Source: Euphorbia lathyris (taxonomy: Eukaryota > Streptophyta > Magnoliopsida > Malpighiales > Euphorbiaceae). From it: 64,000 nucleotides of DNA. The first letter of the stretch is position 1. The number at the start of each line of letters is the position of its first letter. Positions 23,501 through 33,450 of the stretch are shown here, piece by piece. Position numbers and translations under genes: made by a program. The stretch covers positions 78,552,441-78,616,440 of the forward strand of contig NC_088914.1 in NCBI RefSeq assembly GCF_963576675.1, given 5' to 3'. The notes under the pieces were generated by a model. It was not told the DNA's origin, did not search any database, and worked only from the letters and a program-made list of their open reading frames with translations.

Positions 23501-24576
23501 ATGTTATCAACACCTCTCCAATCGATATTAGACCGCAATAGGCTCACAGGGCCGAATTATGTGGACTGGTTGAGAAACCTTAAGGTTGTGTTAACTCAGC
23601 AACGCTTGTTATATGTAATTCTAAAGCCATGTTAACTAATGTTAAGGTCTGGTTATCCTCTACCTTCTCTATGAAAGATTTGGGAGAAGCCGCTTATATT
23701 CTTGGAATTAAGCTTTATAGGAATAGAGCTAAAAGAATATTAGGGCTATCTCAAAAACTCTATTTGGAGAAAATTCTAAAGAGATTTAGAATGGAAGACT
23801 CCAAAAGAGGATTGATACCTGTTAGACATGGTTTGCAACTCTCCACGGAGCAATCACCTAAGACTCCAGCAGAGAGAGCAGAAATGGCCAAGATTCCTTA
23901 TGCTTCTGCTATAGGAAGTCTAATGTATGCTATGTTGTGTACAAGGCCAGACATTGCATTTGCTGTTAGTCTAACAAGCAGATATCAATCAAATCCAGGT
24001 ATGGCTCACTGGATTGCTGTTAAGGCTATCTTTAAGTACTTGAGAAGAACTAAAGATATGATCTTAACATATGGAGGAGGTGATCTGTTAATTGAAGGCT
24101 TTACAGATTCTAGCTTTCAATCAGATAAGGAGAAACTTATATCCACTTCAGGATATGTGTTTACATGTAATGGAGCTGCAGTTGTTTGGAAGAGTTCTAA
24201 ACAAGATATTGTAGCTGATTCCACTACTGAGGCTGAATATATTGCCGCCTCAAGTGCCGCTAAAGAAGCAGTGTGGTTGAAGAACTTTATCACCGAACTT
24301 GGTGTGGTTCCTACCATTGTTAGTCCAATCCCTTTGTATTGTGATAACAATGGAGCGATTGCACAATCCAAGGAACCAAGGTCTCACAAGAACTTCAAAC
24401 ACGTGCTTAGGCGGTATCACTTAATCAGAGAGATTGTTGGACGAGGAGATATCTCAGTGCAGAAAATAGCATCAGCTGATAATCCAGCTGATCCATTTAC
24501 TAAGCCAATGACTCAGTCACAGTTAGACCGTCATCTTGAGAAGATAGGTCTTAAATATTGTACTGAATGGCTCTAG
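23501..24576 (+). pseudogene. Copia II gag start fused to RT C-terminus/RNase H
   Basis: The ATG at 23501 opens a gag head (MLSTPLQSILDRNRLTGPNY) that stops near 23633. From 23629 a 315-codon frame gives only the end of RT (FSMKDLGEAAYILGIKLYRN, TRPDIAFAVSLTSRYQSNPG) and a complete RNase H (GFTDSSFQS, DSTTEAEYIAAS, YCDNNGAIA, ADPFTKPM). The junction near 23625-23640 is a clean internal deletion of roughly 3 kb judged from normal Copia length. The RNase H frame has no stop. Whether a short gag-RNase H product is made is unknown. Confidence 0.9.
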
Positions 24577-24590
24577 TGCTAGTGGGAGAT

Positions 24591-26054
24591 TGTAAGTGTG
24601 GTATGCCCTAGGCCATTCCTTTTGTATATTATACAGTGTGAATTTTGTATCCAAATGGCAGTTAATAAAATATGTATTCATGTGTAATTATTTGTATTGT
24701 TTAATTACTTAATGAATATACATATTAGTCCAAAGATTATTTACAAAGAGATAATATTATTAAGAGTTAATAATAATGAGATATATTTCTTTGGTAAAAT
24801 AATAATCTTAAATGTTTATAGTCGGTGGATAATGAATTGGACACTCATCTATCCTTAGACTATCACCTCTGTTTATTTTCTTGATTAGTATGAGATATTA
24901 ATCAGAAACAGCAAATCTCATTCTGTTTGATATGTTGATATCAGAATAAATATGTGGACATTCAAAGAGGTGAATGGTTCGAACTGTGACGTTAGATAAT
25001 AATTGCACAAAGGTTTACTCCTAGTCAACATAATTATTATCTAGGTCATAATAGTGCATATAGTCCTTTGACTTGAGAAAACTTAGTTGTTCTTGCGCAG
25101 GTAATTATAGTTTGTTCCTGCTTTGTACCGGGATCTTAATTCTGGTAATCCGGCAGTGAATCGCTATAGTTAGCTGTGTAGTGTAACAAGAGTTTGCTAA
25201 TAGAGGATTCATTACTCTAAGTAAATAGAGATAAATCCTAAGATAGTTATTGATTGGTTTTTTTGATGGAATGAGTTCCTGGCCAGGACAATAAGACTCA
25301 CCTTATGAGAGAAGTATCAAAGAATGGTTCTTTGATAAGAGTCTTATTTTATCAAAGACTTAATCAATATTTCTTAGTATTTTGACGATTAGAGTTTGAC
25401 ACTTTGTGACTCTAGTCAAGATCGGGATTTTTAATGAAAGGACTTTAGTGCATGGAAATTATGATCGATGGTTCATAATTAGTTTAATTATAAGTTCAAG
25501 TAACTTCATTCTTTAATTGGGACGTCATGGCGCAGTGTGTTAGCTGGAGATCATGACCTTTAGAGGACTATAAGTATATATAAGCTAAGCTTATATAGGA
25601 TACACTTGTAGGACAAGGAATTGGATTCCTAACATAATTAATAAGTGTTATTATTATGCCTCTAATGCCAGTTAAAGATGAAACTAGAAAGTCACACACA
25701 TACAAGTTGTTTGTATCAAGCTTTAGTTAAATTGATTAATTAAAAGTGTTTTAATTAATTAATTGACACAAAATTGAATATGTCAATGGGATTGACAAAA
25801 CATTCTAACACTGTTTGATATTCAATTGAAGAAAGTATAAATTATTATTCTTGCTCAATTTAAGTTGATGGCTTTTTCCAAATACAATAGTCAAGTGTTG
25901 ACTGTTAAAATTTAGAGGTGTTTTAAATTAACCCCTCTAAGATATTATTAAAGGATATAATAATAATTAATTAAGTTGTTAATTAATTATTATTATATAT
26001 ATTATAAATTAATATATTAATTTATATTAATTTATTATTCTTATATTAATTTAT

Positions 26055-26095
<41 letters not shown>

Positions 26096-26570
26096 ATGCA
26101 CTAGGACGTGTCCTAGTGCATGAGCTTTGTTTCAATCCACCTGGATTGAAACAAAGATACATATATATCAAAAAGATATATATGTATATATATATACGAA
26201 AAAAGGAAGAACAGGAGATACGATTTTTACGGTTCAGAAAATCGGATCTGGAATCAGTTTTCGATTTTGAGCAAGATTAATCAATTTCTGTAAGCCTTGA
26301 TCTAATCGACTTAGTGGATTGACTAGAGGCTTCACCACTAGAGAAGCTTTAATACCCGATTGGAATCTACAAGAGGTATTTTTCCAATCTCGTAGTATAA
26401 ATATCAATTTGATTATTGAAGAACTTAATGATCTTGGTTAAGGATTTGATGTCAGACATCGGATGTTTGACTGTTTATCAGAGTGATTGGATCACACTGA
26501 TTGTTTGTTTAGGGAAATTTTTTGAAATTCGTCTCCTAAATACCAACATGTTTCCGCTTCAAATCCTTCA
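24591..26570 (+). repeat. Copia II 3' LTR (1,980 bp)
   Basis: Starts TGTAAGTGTGG directly after the purine tract and ends AATCCTTCA. It differs from the 5' LTR mainly in (TA)n length and scattered substitutions. Confidence 0.95.
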
Positions 26571-28170
26571 AGAGGTTCTCCACAGTGATTCACCGCAGAT
26601 CTTCTTCTCGAGTCCTCGAGTGAGTATCTGATTATATACAATGACGGATTACAAAACTAATGTATTAAATTTTAAAAGATTAAAGCAAATAACAGAATAA
26701 ATATCTTACTTGATCGCCTCGATCTGAGCCTCAATGTCCTTGTGCACCTTCGCCCACACTGTATCAAGTGCACCAGTAGATGAATTCAACCACTGTTTTA
26801 ACTGTGCATATGAACTCTCCACTCGACAGGTTGTGGTGTTTCCTAAGTACAACACCTTGTTCGTCCATGCTCGACAAATCTTCTCTTTATGCACTAGCCA
26901 CGTGGTCTCCATGTACTGAATCACACCAGGCCAGTTGCCAGTAGTATTCTTCATGGCTACCACTGCCGCCTCATATTCAGCTTCTGTCGGGGCTTCAATT
27001 ATACGTTTCCATTTGGAATTTTTAAAAATTTCACCAAACTTCTTCATTCCACTCAACTTGCCAACTCTATCCTCCACATCTTTATTAATATGCCATGTGC
27101 ACAATAAATGATGAGAATGAGGAAATACCTCACGAACCGGCCGCATCAGTCCTAACTCCCGGTCTGTAGCAATGACTGTCGGATGCACATCAGGTTGGAG
27201 CAAAAGCTTCAATTTTTGTAACACCCACATGTAACTACCCTCGGTTTCATCCTTCATGATTGCATAGGCGATCAAGAAGTTTTTGTTAGAAGGCGTCATT
27301 CCAATGATTTTAAAGAATGGCATCTTATACTTGTTTGTTTTATATGTTGAATCCATACCAACAAACAAGTAATAAGATCGGAACAGTGTGATCGATGTTG
27401 GATGTGCCATAAATAAGTGAGTCACGACATTGCTGCCCGGCACCGCATGCGTCCAATGTATATAGTCCTTATCTATAGCAAGCCGATAAAACTGACCGAT
27501 TACATCCCGACCCTCAAAGCTCTCAGTCCTGATTTTCTCCCTATAGTTATAGATATGTCTTTGTGTCGGGCAATCCTCCGGATGTTTTTCTTTGATTGCA
27601 GCAAAAATAGCACAAGGCTTAGCTTGAGCTGAACTCATTTCACGAACAAGTTTTTTGGAAGCCGGGCTTAGTCCGCTCATCTGTCTGTAGCCCTGACGAT
27701 ATACAGCCAACTGATGACAGTGCTGTCCTCTATCTCCAGGAATCCCATTCACCACCCAACCGCCCAATTCAGCGATTTCCATAACCTTTATCTGGAATTT
27801 GCAACCACAATACTTTGTTTTTGTATTCTTCCTTAGTATAACATCCATATCCACATCCTTTTTCCTTTTATAATTCTTAACACCACGAGCACATTTAACC
27901 AATATCCACTTTGACTTGCGCCCCGTCTTGTGCGACGCTGTGGTTAACTCAAACTCGATCCCAATTGCCGTCTGTTTTGCCCAGTTAACAGCTTCATGAT
28001 ATGTTTGAAATGTTTGTTTGGGAAAAAACTACGAGCTGTAATCTACACCGTTTCTGTCAAATTCTTCCCACAAAACATCCTGTAAATGATTAATAACGAA
28101 TATTACATTCCAAAACATGACATTTCTACAGCGTTTCAGTGTCTAAACCCGAAAAACAGCCACAAATATG

Positions 28171-28395
28171 CTCGGGCGTGTGGGCATCACGCCCCACCAT
28201 ATGGTGGGGCGTATGAGTATCACGCCTCACCACATGGTGGGGCGTATGAACATCATGCCCCACCACATGGTGGGGCGTATGAGTATCACGTCCCGCCATG
28301 TGGTGGGACGTGCTAGCCGCACGCCCCACCATGTGGTGGGACGTGATACGCATACGCCCCACCATATGGTGGGGCGTGATGCCCACGCGCCCGAG
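28171..28395. repeat. Array of palindromes in first intron of transposase-OTU gene
   Basis: About six copies of a perfect or near-perfect 22-bp palindrome of the form CGCCCCACCATATGGTGGGG are strung together, spaced by short links such as TATGAGTATCA. The outer edges (CTCGGGCGTGTGGGCATCAC and its near-complement at 28376-28395) make the entire 225 bp one large inverted repeat. It lies in intron 1 (28080-28462). A transcript could form either a single long stem or a chain of hairpins. Confidence 0.9.
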
Positions 28396-29099
28396 TGGCG
28401 AACCAGAATTTTTTTCCCAAATCAAATTACAGAAATGCAAGGAAGTTAAATCGGAAAAATACCTCGAATTCAGACGTAGCGTCACTCCCGTCTACTATCG
28501 GTGATAACGGATTGTCTTCCATCAAACGTGTTGTCTTTGATTCGGATGAAAATGTATTTGGGAGACTTTGAGAGAGTTTGGGAGGGATTCAAATTTTCAG
28601 TTTTTGTTCAAAGGGCGGTTAGGTCTTTTTCGGGGGCTGGAAGTGTGAATATGGGGCTGGGTTTAGTAACCCACTTTTGAAAAACTCACCAAAACTAACA
28701 CATTTCATTAACAAAATTCCAACCTTGCCCTCCTCTCTATCCTTTTATAACGTTGTCTTTCCTCCCATTTTCCTCTTTTTTCTCGCGCCCTCGCTCTCGC
28801 TCTCTCTCTCTCTCTAAAGAACAAATCGATTTACAGACAACGAACAACAATCAATCCAACCCACAGTTTGTGCTTCAAGATTTTATACACAATCATATAA
28901 GTCTTTCATTTATTTACAATATTTAAAGCTTCGTCATATTCATGGTTAAGATGTAGCATTTTGTTTCTCTAAAACCCAATGTATATTGTTGCTGTTGCAT
29001 TTTCATGTTATTCCTGTTCGTGCGAATCCCTAAACACAGAGACATTGTTGTAGGAAGATGCATTTCGTTTTGAACTTCACTCATCAGCGATTTTTTTAC

Positions 29100-29190
29100 C
29101 GAAAAGGTCGATAGCCGTCGATATCTTATTCATAACGACAGACATATCGGCGTCGTTAGATGATGAATATCGACGTATTTCGATGTATTT
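29100..29190. repeat. ATCGAC-type repeat cluster (left)
   Basis: Repeated words GTCGATA, TATCGGCG, ATATCGACG and TTTCGATG in both orientations. Related clusters occur at 29885-30066, 33052-33335 and 36835-37030, all inside the outer MULE. Confidence 0.6.
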
Positions 29191-29376
29191 TTTCCATTCT
29201 AAATCATAATATTCAAACACAAAACACATAAAACATAGACAATAACAATATTTTTATATTAAAATAAAGAAAAAATACACAAAACGGGAAAAATGAAAAA
29301 AAAAACACAATAAAACACAAAACAAATACACAAAACAACAAAAGTACATAAACATTAAAGACAAAAAATACATAAA

Positions 29377-29661
29377 CTAAACATTCAGGTACTCAGGACC
29401 CAAAAGGGCGTCAGCGTAGTCCATCTTGGACTTCTCCAACTGCCTTTTGAGGCGCTTAATTGTCCTCCTGAGCCGCATGTTTGTTTCCCTAACTGACTCC
29501 AGATGGTCAGCCATGGACTCAGCAGCGAAAGACATGGTGCGCGCCATGCCCCTCATGACTCAGACTATCTCGTCCGTGTCACCATCACGGAAGGATTCGC
29601 CGAACGTAGCTATTAAAGCTTCGAACTCAGGAAGAGGAGGTGGTGGTGGTGGCGCTTCCAT
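29377..29661 (-). pseudogene. Small coiled-coil ORF of the outer MULE, 94 codons with one TGA
   Basis: ATG at 29661-29659, stop TAG at 29379-29377. The product starts MEAP followed by seven prolines in a row, then LPEFEALIATFGESF. Its second half is charged and likely coiled coil (VRETNMRLRRTIKRLKRQLE). One in-frame TGA at 29562-29560 follows DTDEIV; a CGA-to-TGA change would explain it. A TATA box CTATAAATAG lies about 75 bp upstream, with a CTCTCAAA-rich leader, so the ORF looks like a real transcription unit. I do not recognise the family. Confidence 0.55.
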
Positions 29662-29734
29662 TTCTGGATAAACTAGAGTGTTTGAGAGTTTTTTGAGAGT
29701 TTACTAGAATGAGTATACTATGAACAGACAAAGC

Positions 29735-29746
29735 GTCTATTTATAG
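29735..29746 (-). promoter_or_regulatory. TATA box of the small coiled-coil ORF
   Basis: CTATAAATAGAC on the minus strand, about 75-85 bp upstream of the ATG at 29661. This spacing fits a transcription start near 29710. Confidence 0.6.
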
Positions 29747-29884
29747 GAGAAAGAACCGTATTGTTCATAGGGAATCTCAACAGACAAGCCTCGTATTTAA
29801 TGCTTATAGTGATATTCGAAGAAGAGTGAAAGTCAAAGTGATCATTACATGCATTTAATGCTCATTAACAGATCATTCTAGAAA

Positions 29885-30066
29885 AATGTCATTTTATCTT
29901 CCGTCGAAAGCAGTCGATACATGATCACTATCGACATCTATCACGAGAATGCATCGTATATATATGTCAAATATCGGCGGAGTAGCCAGTCTTATGTGTA
30001 GATATGTGCCGATAGGTGTCTATATTTAAGTTGTATCGACATATGTCGACATATATCGACATATCT
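29885..30066. repeat. ATCGACATAT repeat cluster upstream of the transposase ATG
   Basis: Ends in three tandem units of ATCGACATAT(GTCGACAT) at about 30034-30066. Weaker copies (CAGTCGATAC, CTATCGACATC, ATATCGGCGG) extend left. It lies in the inferred leader intron. Confidence 0.65.
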
Positions 30067-30172
30067 TATAGTTTGAAATGTGTATACCAATAATATATAT
30101 TTTTCGTTAGCTTTCTTCGTTAAGTTACAAATAATATATAATTTACTTCGGTGTTTATGATAATGCAGAAAT

Positions 30173-32935
30173 ATGTCCACCCCGAATACTTGTCTGTGTA
30201 TGCTTTCGTGGGATGGAGAATGGAAAAAAGAGGGGCCCATGGACACTATGATATACGTTGGTGGTCAATCGAAGGTGCTCCATTTTTCAACGCCAACTGA
30301 TTATGAAACTTTGAGAGATAGAATTCACACTTCCTTGAATGTTGATGCAACCTGTTTTGACATACAAATGGCAATGCACACAACATACGGTCCAAATAAA
30401 CTTTTTGGAAGATTAGCACACATAGTGGATGACAGTGATATTGCTGGTTTGGTTGAGTTTTGTAGATGGAATAAACCCGATGTGATGCCATTATATGTGA
30501 CTATGACTTCTCGAACAAGTGTTGCGGAAGTAAGGCGACCAATGGTTGCTGAAGTACCGCGACCAAGTGTTGCGGAAGTAAGACGACCAATTGTTGCCGA
30601 AGTAAGACGACCAATTGTTGCTGAATTATAGCCACAAAATGTTGCTGAAGTAGAGGCAACCAGAGTAAGTTCTTGTGTACCGAACATAGCAATTGAGACT
30701 CGTGGTCCGGCAAAACATGTCATGAATCCATATACCCAATCTCCTCTTGGGCTAGACGATATTACATTGGATCACAATTGTGGGTATGATAATGTAGTGC
30801 ACGGGGATGATCAAGGATATGGTAATGGATGTGATAACGATGACCATGGATATGATAACGACTACAATGGATATGACAATGATGATCACGTATATCATAA
30901 CGATGATCGCCAAAGATCCGTTTCAGAACCATCGATTGATAATGTTCAACCAAGTTTGAATGAGATTGATGATGAAGCAGGAATGAGACAGAGAACGGAT
31001 CCATTTCGTTTTGTTCCACAAGTACCAGAGGATGGAGACATTCTGATGAAAACTACAGAATCTTCGGGGGATGGTGGGTTGAAGGCGCATGATATGTTCA
31101 AAAGCAAACGAGAACTGCAAGATGCACTTGGGAGATATTCAATTGATAATATGTTCAAATGGAAGGTACACAGATCAACTAAGTCTTTGTTTGAGGTCCG
31201 ATGCAAGCATGTTGACACATGCAAGTGGCGGGCTAGAGGTGGAGTCATACTCGGTTCAGATATGTTCATGCTCCAGAGAATTGATAGTATGGACAGTCAC
31301 ACTTGTGATAGGGGTGGACAACTATTGCCACATCATAGGCAATCGGGGAAACGAATCGCAGGTATCATACTTAGTGAGAAGTTAGATATGGAGAATCAGG
31401 TGTACCGTCCAAGTCACATCATTTGGGAGATTGAAAAATTATTTTCAATCAACTTATCTTATATGCAAGCTTGGAGAGCAAAATGTTGGGCGGTAGATAG
31501 CACGAGTGGTTCACCTGAAGAATCGTACATGTTGTTACCTGACTATTATGAGACACTGAAATTTGTTAATCCAGGCACGGTGACACATATTGAAACCGAC
31601 GATGAAGATCATTTCAAATTCTTCTTCATGGCCATGGGTGCTTCAATCCGGGGTTTTAACGCACATATTTGCCCCGTTATATGTGTAGATGGAACACACT
31701 TAAAGGTTAAATATGGCGGGGTACTTTATGTTGCAGTTGGAAAGGATGGTAATAATCAAATTTATCCACTTGCATTCGGAATTGAGCCGAATGAATGTAA
31801 TGAATCATGGGCTTATTTCTTCACCAGGTTGAAAGAATGTATTGGTGATGTTGAAGACCTCGTCATAATATCAGACAGGAATAAGAGCATTGATTATGCA
31901 GTCAATATGGTGTATCCAAATGCGGTACATGGAAGTTGTGCTCAGCATTTGAAACAGAATGTGAAGGCTAAATTTGGGGGCGGGAAAAAGTTAGACATAG
32001 CGTATTGGCAAGTTGCCAAAGCCTGGCGGACCTCTGATTTTCAGGAAAGATTCTCCAGACTTCCTAGTATATGTCCGGGGGCAGCGGACTACCTAGAGGA
32101 AGCTCGAAGAGAGAAATGGACACGTGCGTACTTTTGCGCACGTCGGTATAACATTATGACGACAAACATATCAGAATCATTCAATGCGAGAATGGGAGAT
32201 GGTAGACGTCTAACGATCACATTATTGGTTTAGTATATAAGGACAATCCTCCAAGCATGGTTTCATGAGAGACGCACAAAAGCAGGTTTGATATTAGGAC
32301 CTTATTCCTAGTATAAGGTACTAAGAGTTCCTATATGCTAATATATTGAAAATGTTTTTGCAGGAGAACGGGAGACATATTTGTCCGTATTTTATAACAA
32401 GAAGATGCATAAATATGTCAATAAGTCAGTTTGGTGTTCATATAAGCCTATTGATGCTCACAAATTTTAAATCGGCGATCGAGGTAAGGGTGGAATAGTG
32501 AATCTGCGCGCGGGAACATGCACGTGTAGGAAATGGCAATTGTCACAATTTCCATGCAGACATGTATGTAAGATTGCATCAATGCATCGTTTAGAGAATG
32601 CATATGTGTGGGTGCATCGCTACTACAAAAATGAGACTGTACGATTATCATACATTGAGCCCATACATCCACTAAGCCACCAGTCTGAATGGAAAGTTTG
32701 TGAGACTCCTAAGAGGGTGCTTCCTCCTAAAAAGGCTGCGCCTAGAGTGGGACGTCCGAGAAATCAAAACCGAATACCATCGAGGGGCGAGGAGGTAACT
32801 CCAACAAGATGCACCAGGTGCGAGAATACTGGTCATAATCGAGCGAATTGTACTAGAATGTTACGAGTTCCATCGCGGCTTCCACCAACAATATCGAGTG
32901 AAGCAAGCTGCTCTAAAAACTCAGCTGGAAAATAG
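30173..32935 (+). pseudogene. MudrA-type transposase of the outer MULE
   Basis: One frame from the ATG at 30173 (MSTPNTCLCMLSWDGEW, PB1-like head) to TAG at 32933-32935, with an intron at 32286-32363; 894 codons. Order: PB1-like N-terminus, octapeptide repeats VAEVRRPx (30517-30630), Asp/Tyr/Asn-rich linker (GYDNDYNGYDNDDH), MuDR DNA-binding region (CKHVDTCKWRARG), MULE DDE core (VICVDGTHLKVKYGG, IISDRNKSI, HGSCAQHLKQN), SWIM zinc finger (CTCRKWQL...CRHVC) and a CCHC knuckle CTRCENTGHNRANC. Three in-frame stops break it: TAG 30629-30631, TAG 32231-32233 and TAA 32467-32469. The rest is well conserved, so inactivation looks recent or the stops came before the last move. It converges on the Ulp1 gene. 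Confidence 0.92.
30517..30645 (+). repeat. Coding minisatellite (24 bp) in the transposase
   Basis: Five to six tandem units encoding VAEVRRP plus Met, Ser or Ile. The in-frame TAG at 30629 lies in the last unit. Confidence 0.85.
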
Positions 32936-33051
32936 TGTACTCTAGTATTATCTGTATTGATAATTTGTGATTGAAATTTTGTGTATTTTTGCCATGATAA
33001 TTTGTGATTGAGAGTTTGTGTCTTTTGAATTAGGAGTTTACGCAACAATAT

Positions 33052-33335
33052 GTCATATATACACGCCGATATAGTCTCATATCGACCATATCCATGCCGA
33101 TATGGTCCCATATCGACTATATAGACGCCGATGGTCCCATATGTCCTATTAACACGTCGATATGGTCCCATATGTCTTATATCCACACCGATAAGGTCCC
33201 ATATCGACTATATATACGCCGATATGGTCCCATATGTCCTATTAACACGCCGATATGGTCCCATATGTCCTATATCCACGCTGATATGGTCCCATATCGA
33301 CTATATAGACGCCGATATGGTCCCGTATGTCCTAT
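33052..33335. repeat. Minisatellite of GCCGATATGGTCCCATAT units between convergent genes
   Basis: About eight units of roughly 30 bp, built from CGCCGATATGGTCCCATA plus TCGACTATATAGA or TGTCCTATTAACA. They fill the space between the transposase 3' end and the Ulp1 gene 3' end. Open frames here are by-products of the repeat. Confidence 0.9.
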
Positions 33336-33450
33336 TACCAACAAACCTCTATCAACAATAACAATTTACATTAATAATTTACCAACAAACGTCTATCAAC
33401 AATAACAATTTACATTAATAATTTACCAACATACGTTTACATTTTACAAA
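33336..33450. repeat. Tandem repeat, unit about 54 bp
   Basis: Two full units and a partial one of ACCAACAAACCTCTATCAAC + AATAACAATTTACATTAATAATT, directly downstream of the minisatellite and just past the Ulp1 gene stop. Confidence 0.85.

Larger units (their letters stand above)
20268..26570 (+). mobile_element. Copia LTR retrotransposon II, internally deleted
   Basis: A 6,303-bp element inserted in exon 3 of the transposase-OTU gene. Flanks AAAGG (20263-20267) and AGAGG (26571-26575) form a 4/5 duplication. LTRs are almost identical (about 15 substitutions by eye over 1,980 bp). The primer site TGGTATCAGAGCC (22253-22265) and the purine tract AGTGGGAGAT just before 24591 are present. The internal region keeps only a gag start and the C-terminal RT-RNase H part. 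Protease, integrase and the RT catalytic core are gone, so it must have moved with enzymes from another copy. Confidence 0.95.
19011..28522 (-). pseudogene. MULE transposase-OTU protease fusion, copy 2 (split by Copia II)
   Basis: Exon 1 28522-28463 (20 codons, MEDNPLSPIVDG), intron 28462-28080, exon 2 28079-26710, intron 26709-26628, exon 3 26627-26576 continuing after the Copia insert at 20267-19690, intron 19689-19607, exon 4 19606-19011. Exon 2 encodes a FAR1-like DNA-binding region and the DDE core (GMDSTYKTNKYK, ATDRELGLM, CTWHINKDV). Exon 3 carries the SWIM-like CGCVLPMTHGIPCACEL and an RGRPKG plus Arg/Ser tail. Exon 4 is an OTU domain with DGNCGFRVL (catalytic Asp and Cys) and SYRHYIRL (catalytic His). 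Reading phase is kept across all four junctions. Defects: in-frame TAG at 28031-28029, a frameshift in a T-run near 19980, and the 6.3-kb Copia. Otherwise the protein is well preserved. It is unlikely to be a domesticated FAR1 gene, because it lies within TIRs. Confidence 0.88.
18660..28672 (-). mobile_element. Nested MULE carrying transposase-OTU gene
   Basis: The left end GGGTGTTGTTAAATCCAGCC and the right end, read inward, GGGTTACTAAACCCAGCCCC form an imperfect TIR of about 65 bp. It lies inside the split left TIR of the outer MULE. The expected 9-bp duplication is not clear (TTTTCTTTT left, ACTTTTGAA right, sharing only CTTTT), so the precise borders may be off by a few bases. Cargo is one gene, interrupted by Copia II. 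Confidence 0.75.
28674..30172 (+). promoter_or_regulatory. Resumed outer MULE TIR, leader and 5' intron of the transposase gene
   Basis: 28674-28740 completes the outer left TIR. A TTTTATAA motif near 28742-28749 precedes a (CT)n tract (28789-28816), a usual plant core-promoter and leader arrangement. The ATG at 30173 is preceded by a splice acceptor (TGATAATGCAG, ending 30167), so transcription probably starts near 28770-28830 and a leader intron is removed. Exon borders in the leader are not certain. Confidence 0.45.

Noticed and set aside
28171..28395. Regular GC-rich repeats resembling a CRISPR array
   Set aside because: Plant nuclear context; the units are palindromes with near-identical short links and lie in an intron. 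No unique spacers.
28126..28504. Overlapping long ORFs rich in His/Pro/Met-Val-Gly-Arg over 28126-28504 on both strands
   Set aside because: They are translations of the palindromic intron array; the repeat stays open in several frames.
19011..28522. Domesticated FAR1/FRS host gene
   Set aside because: It is bounded by TIRs, fused to OTU, split by a Copia and carries a stop and frameshift.
33094..33405. Plus- and minus-strand ORFs with IWSHMSYIH-like repeats
   Set aside because: They are translations of the intergenic minisatellite at 33052-33335.
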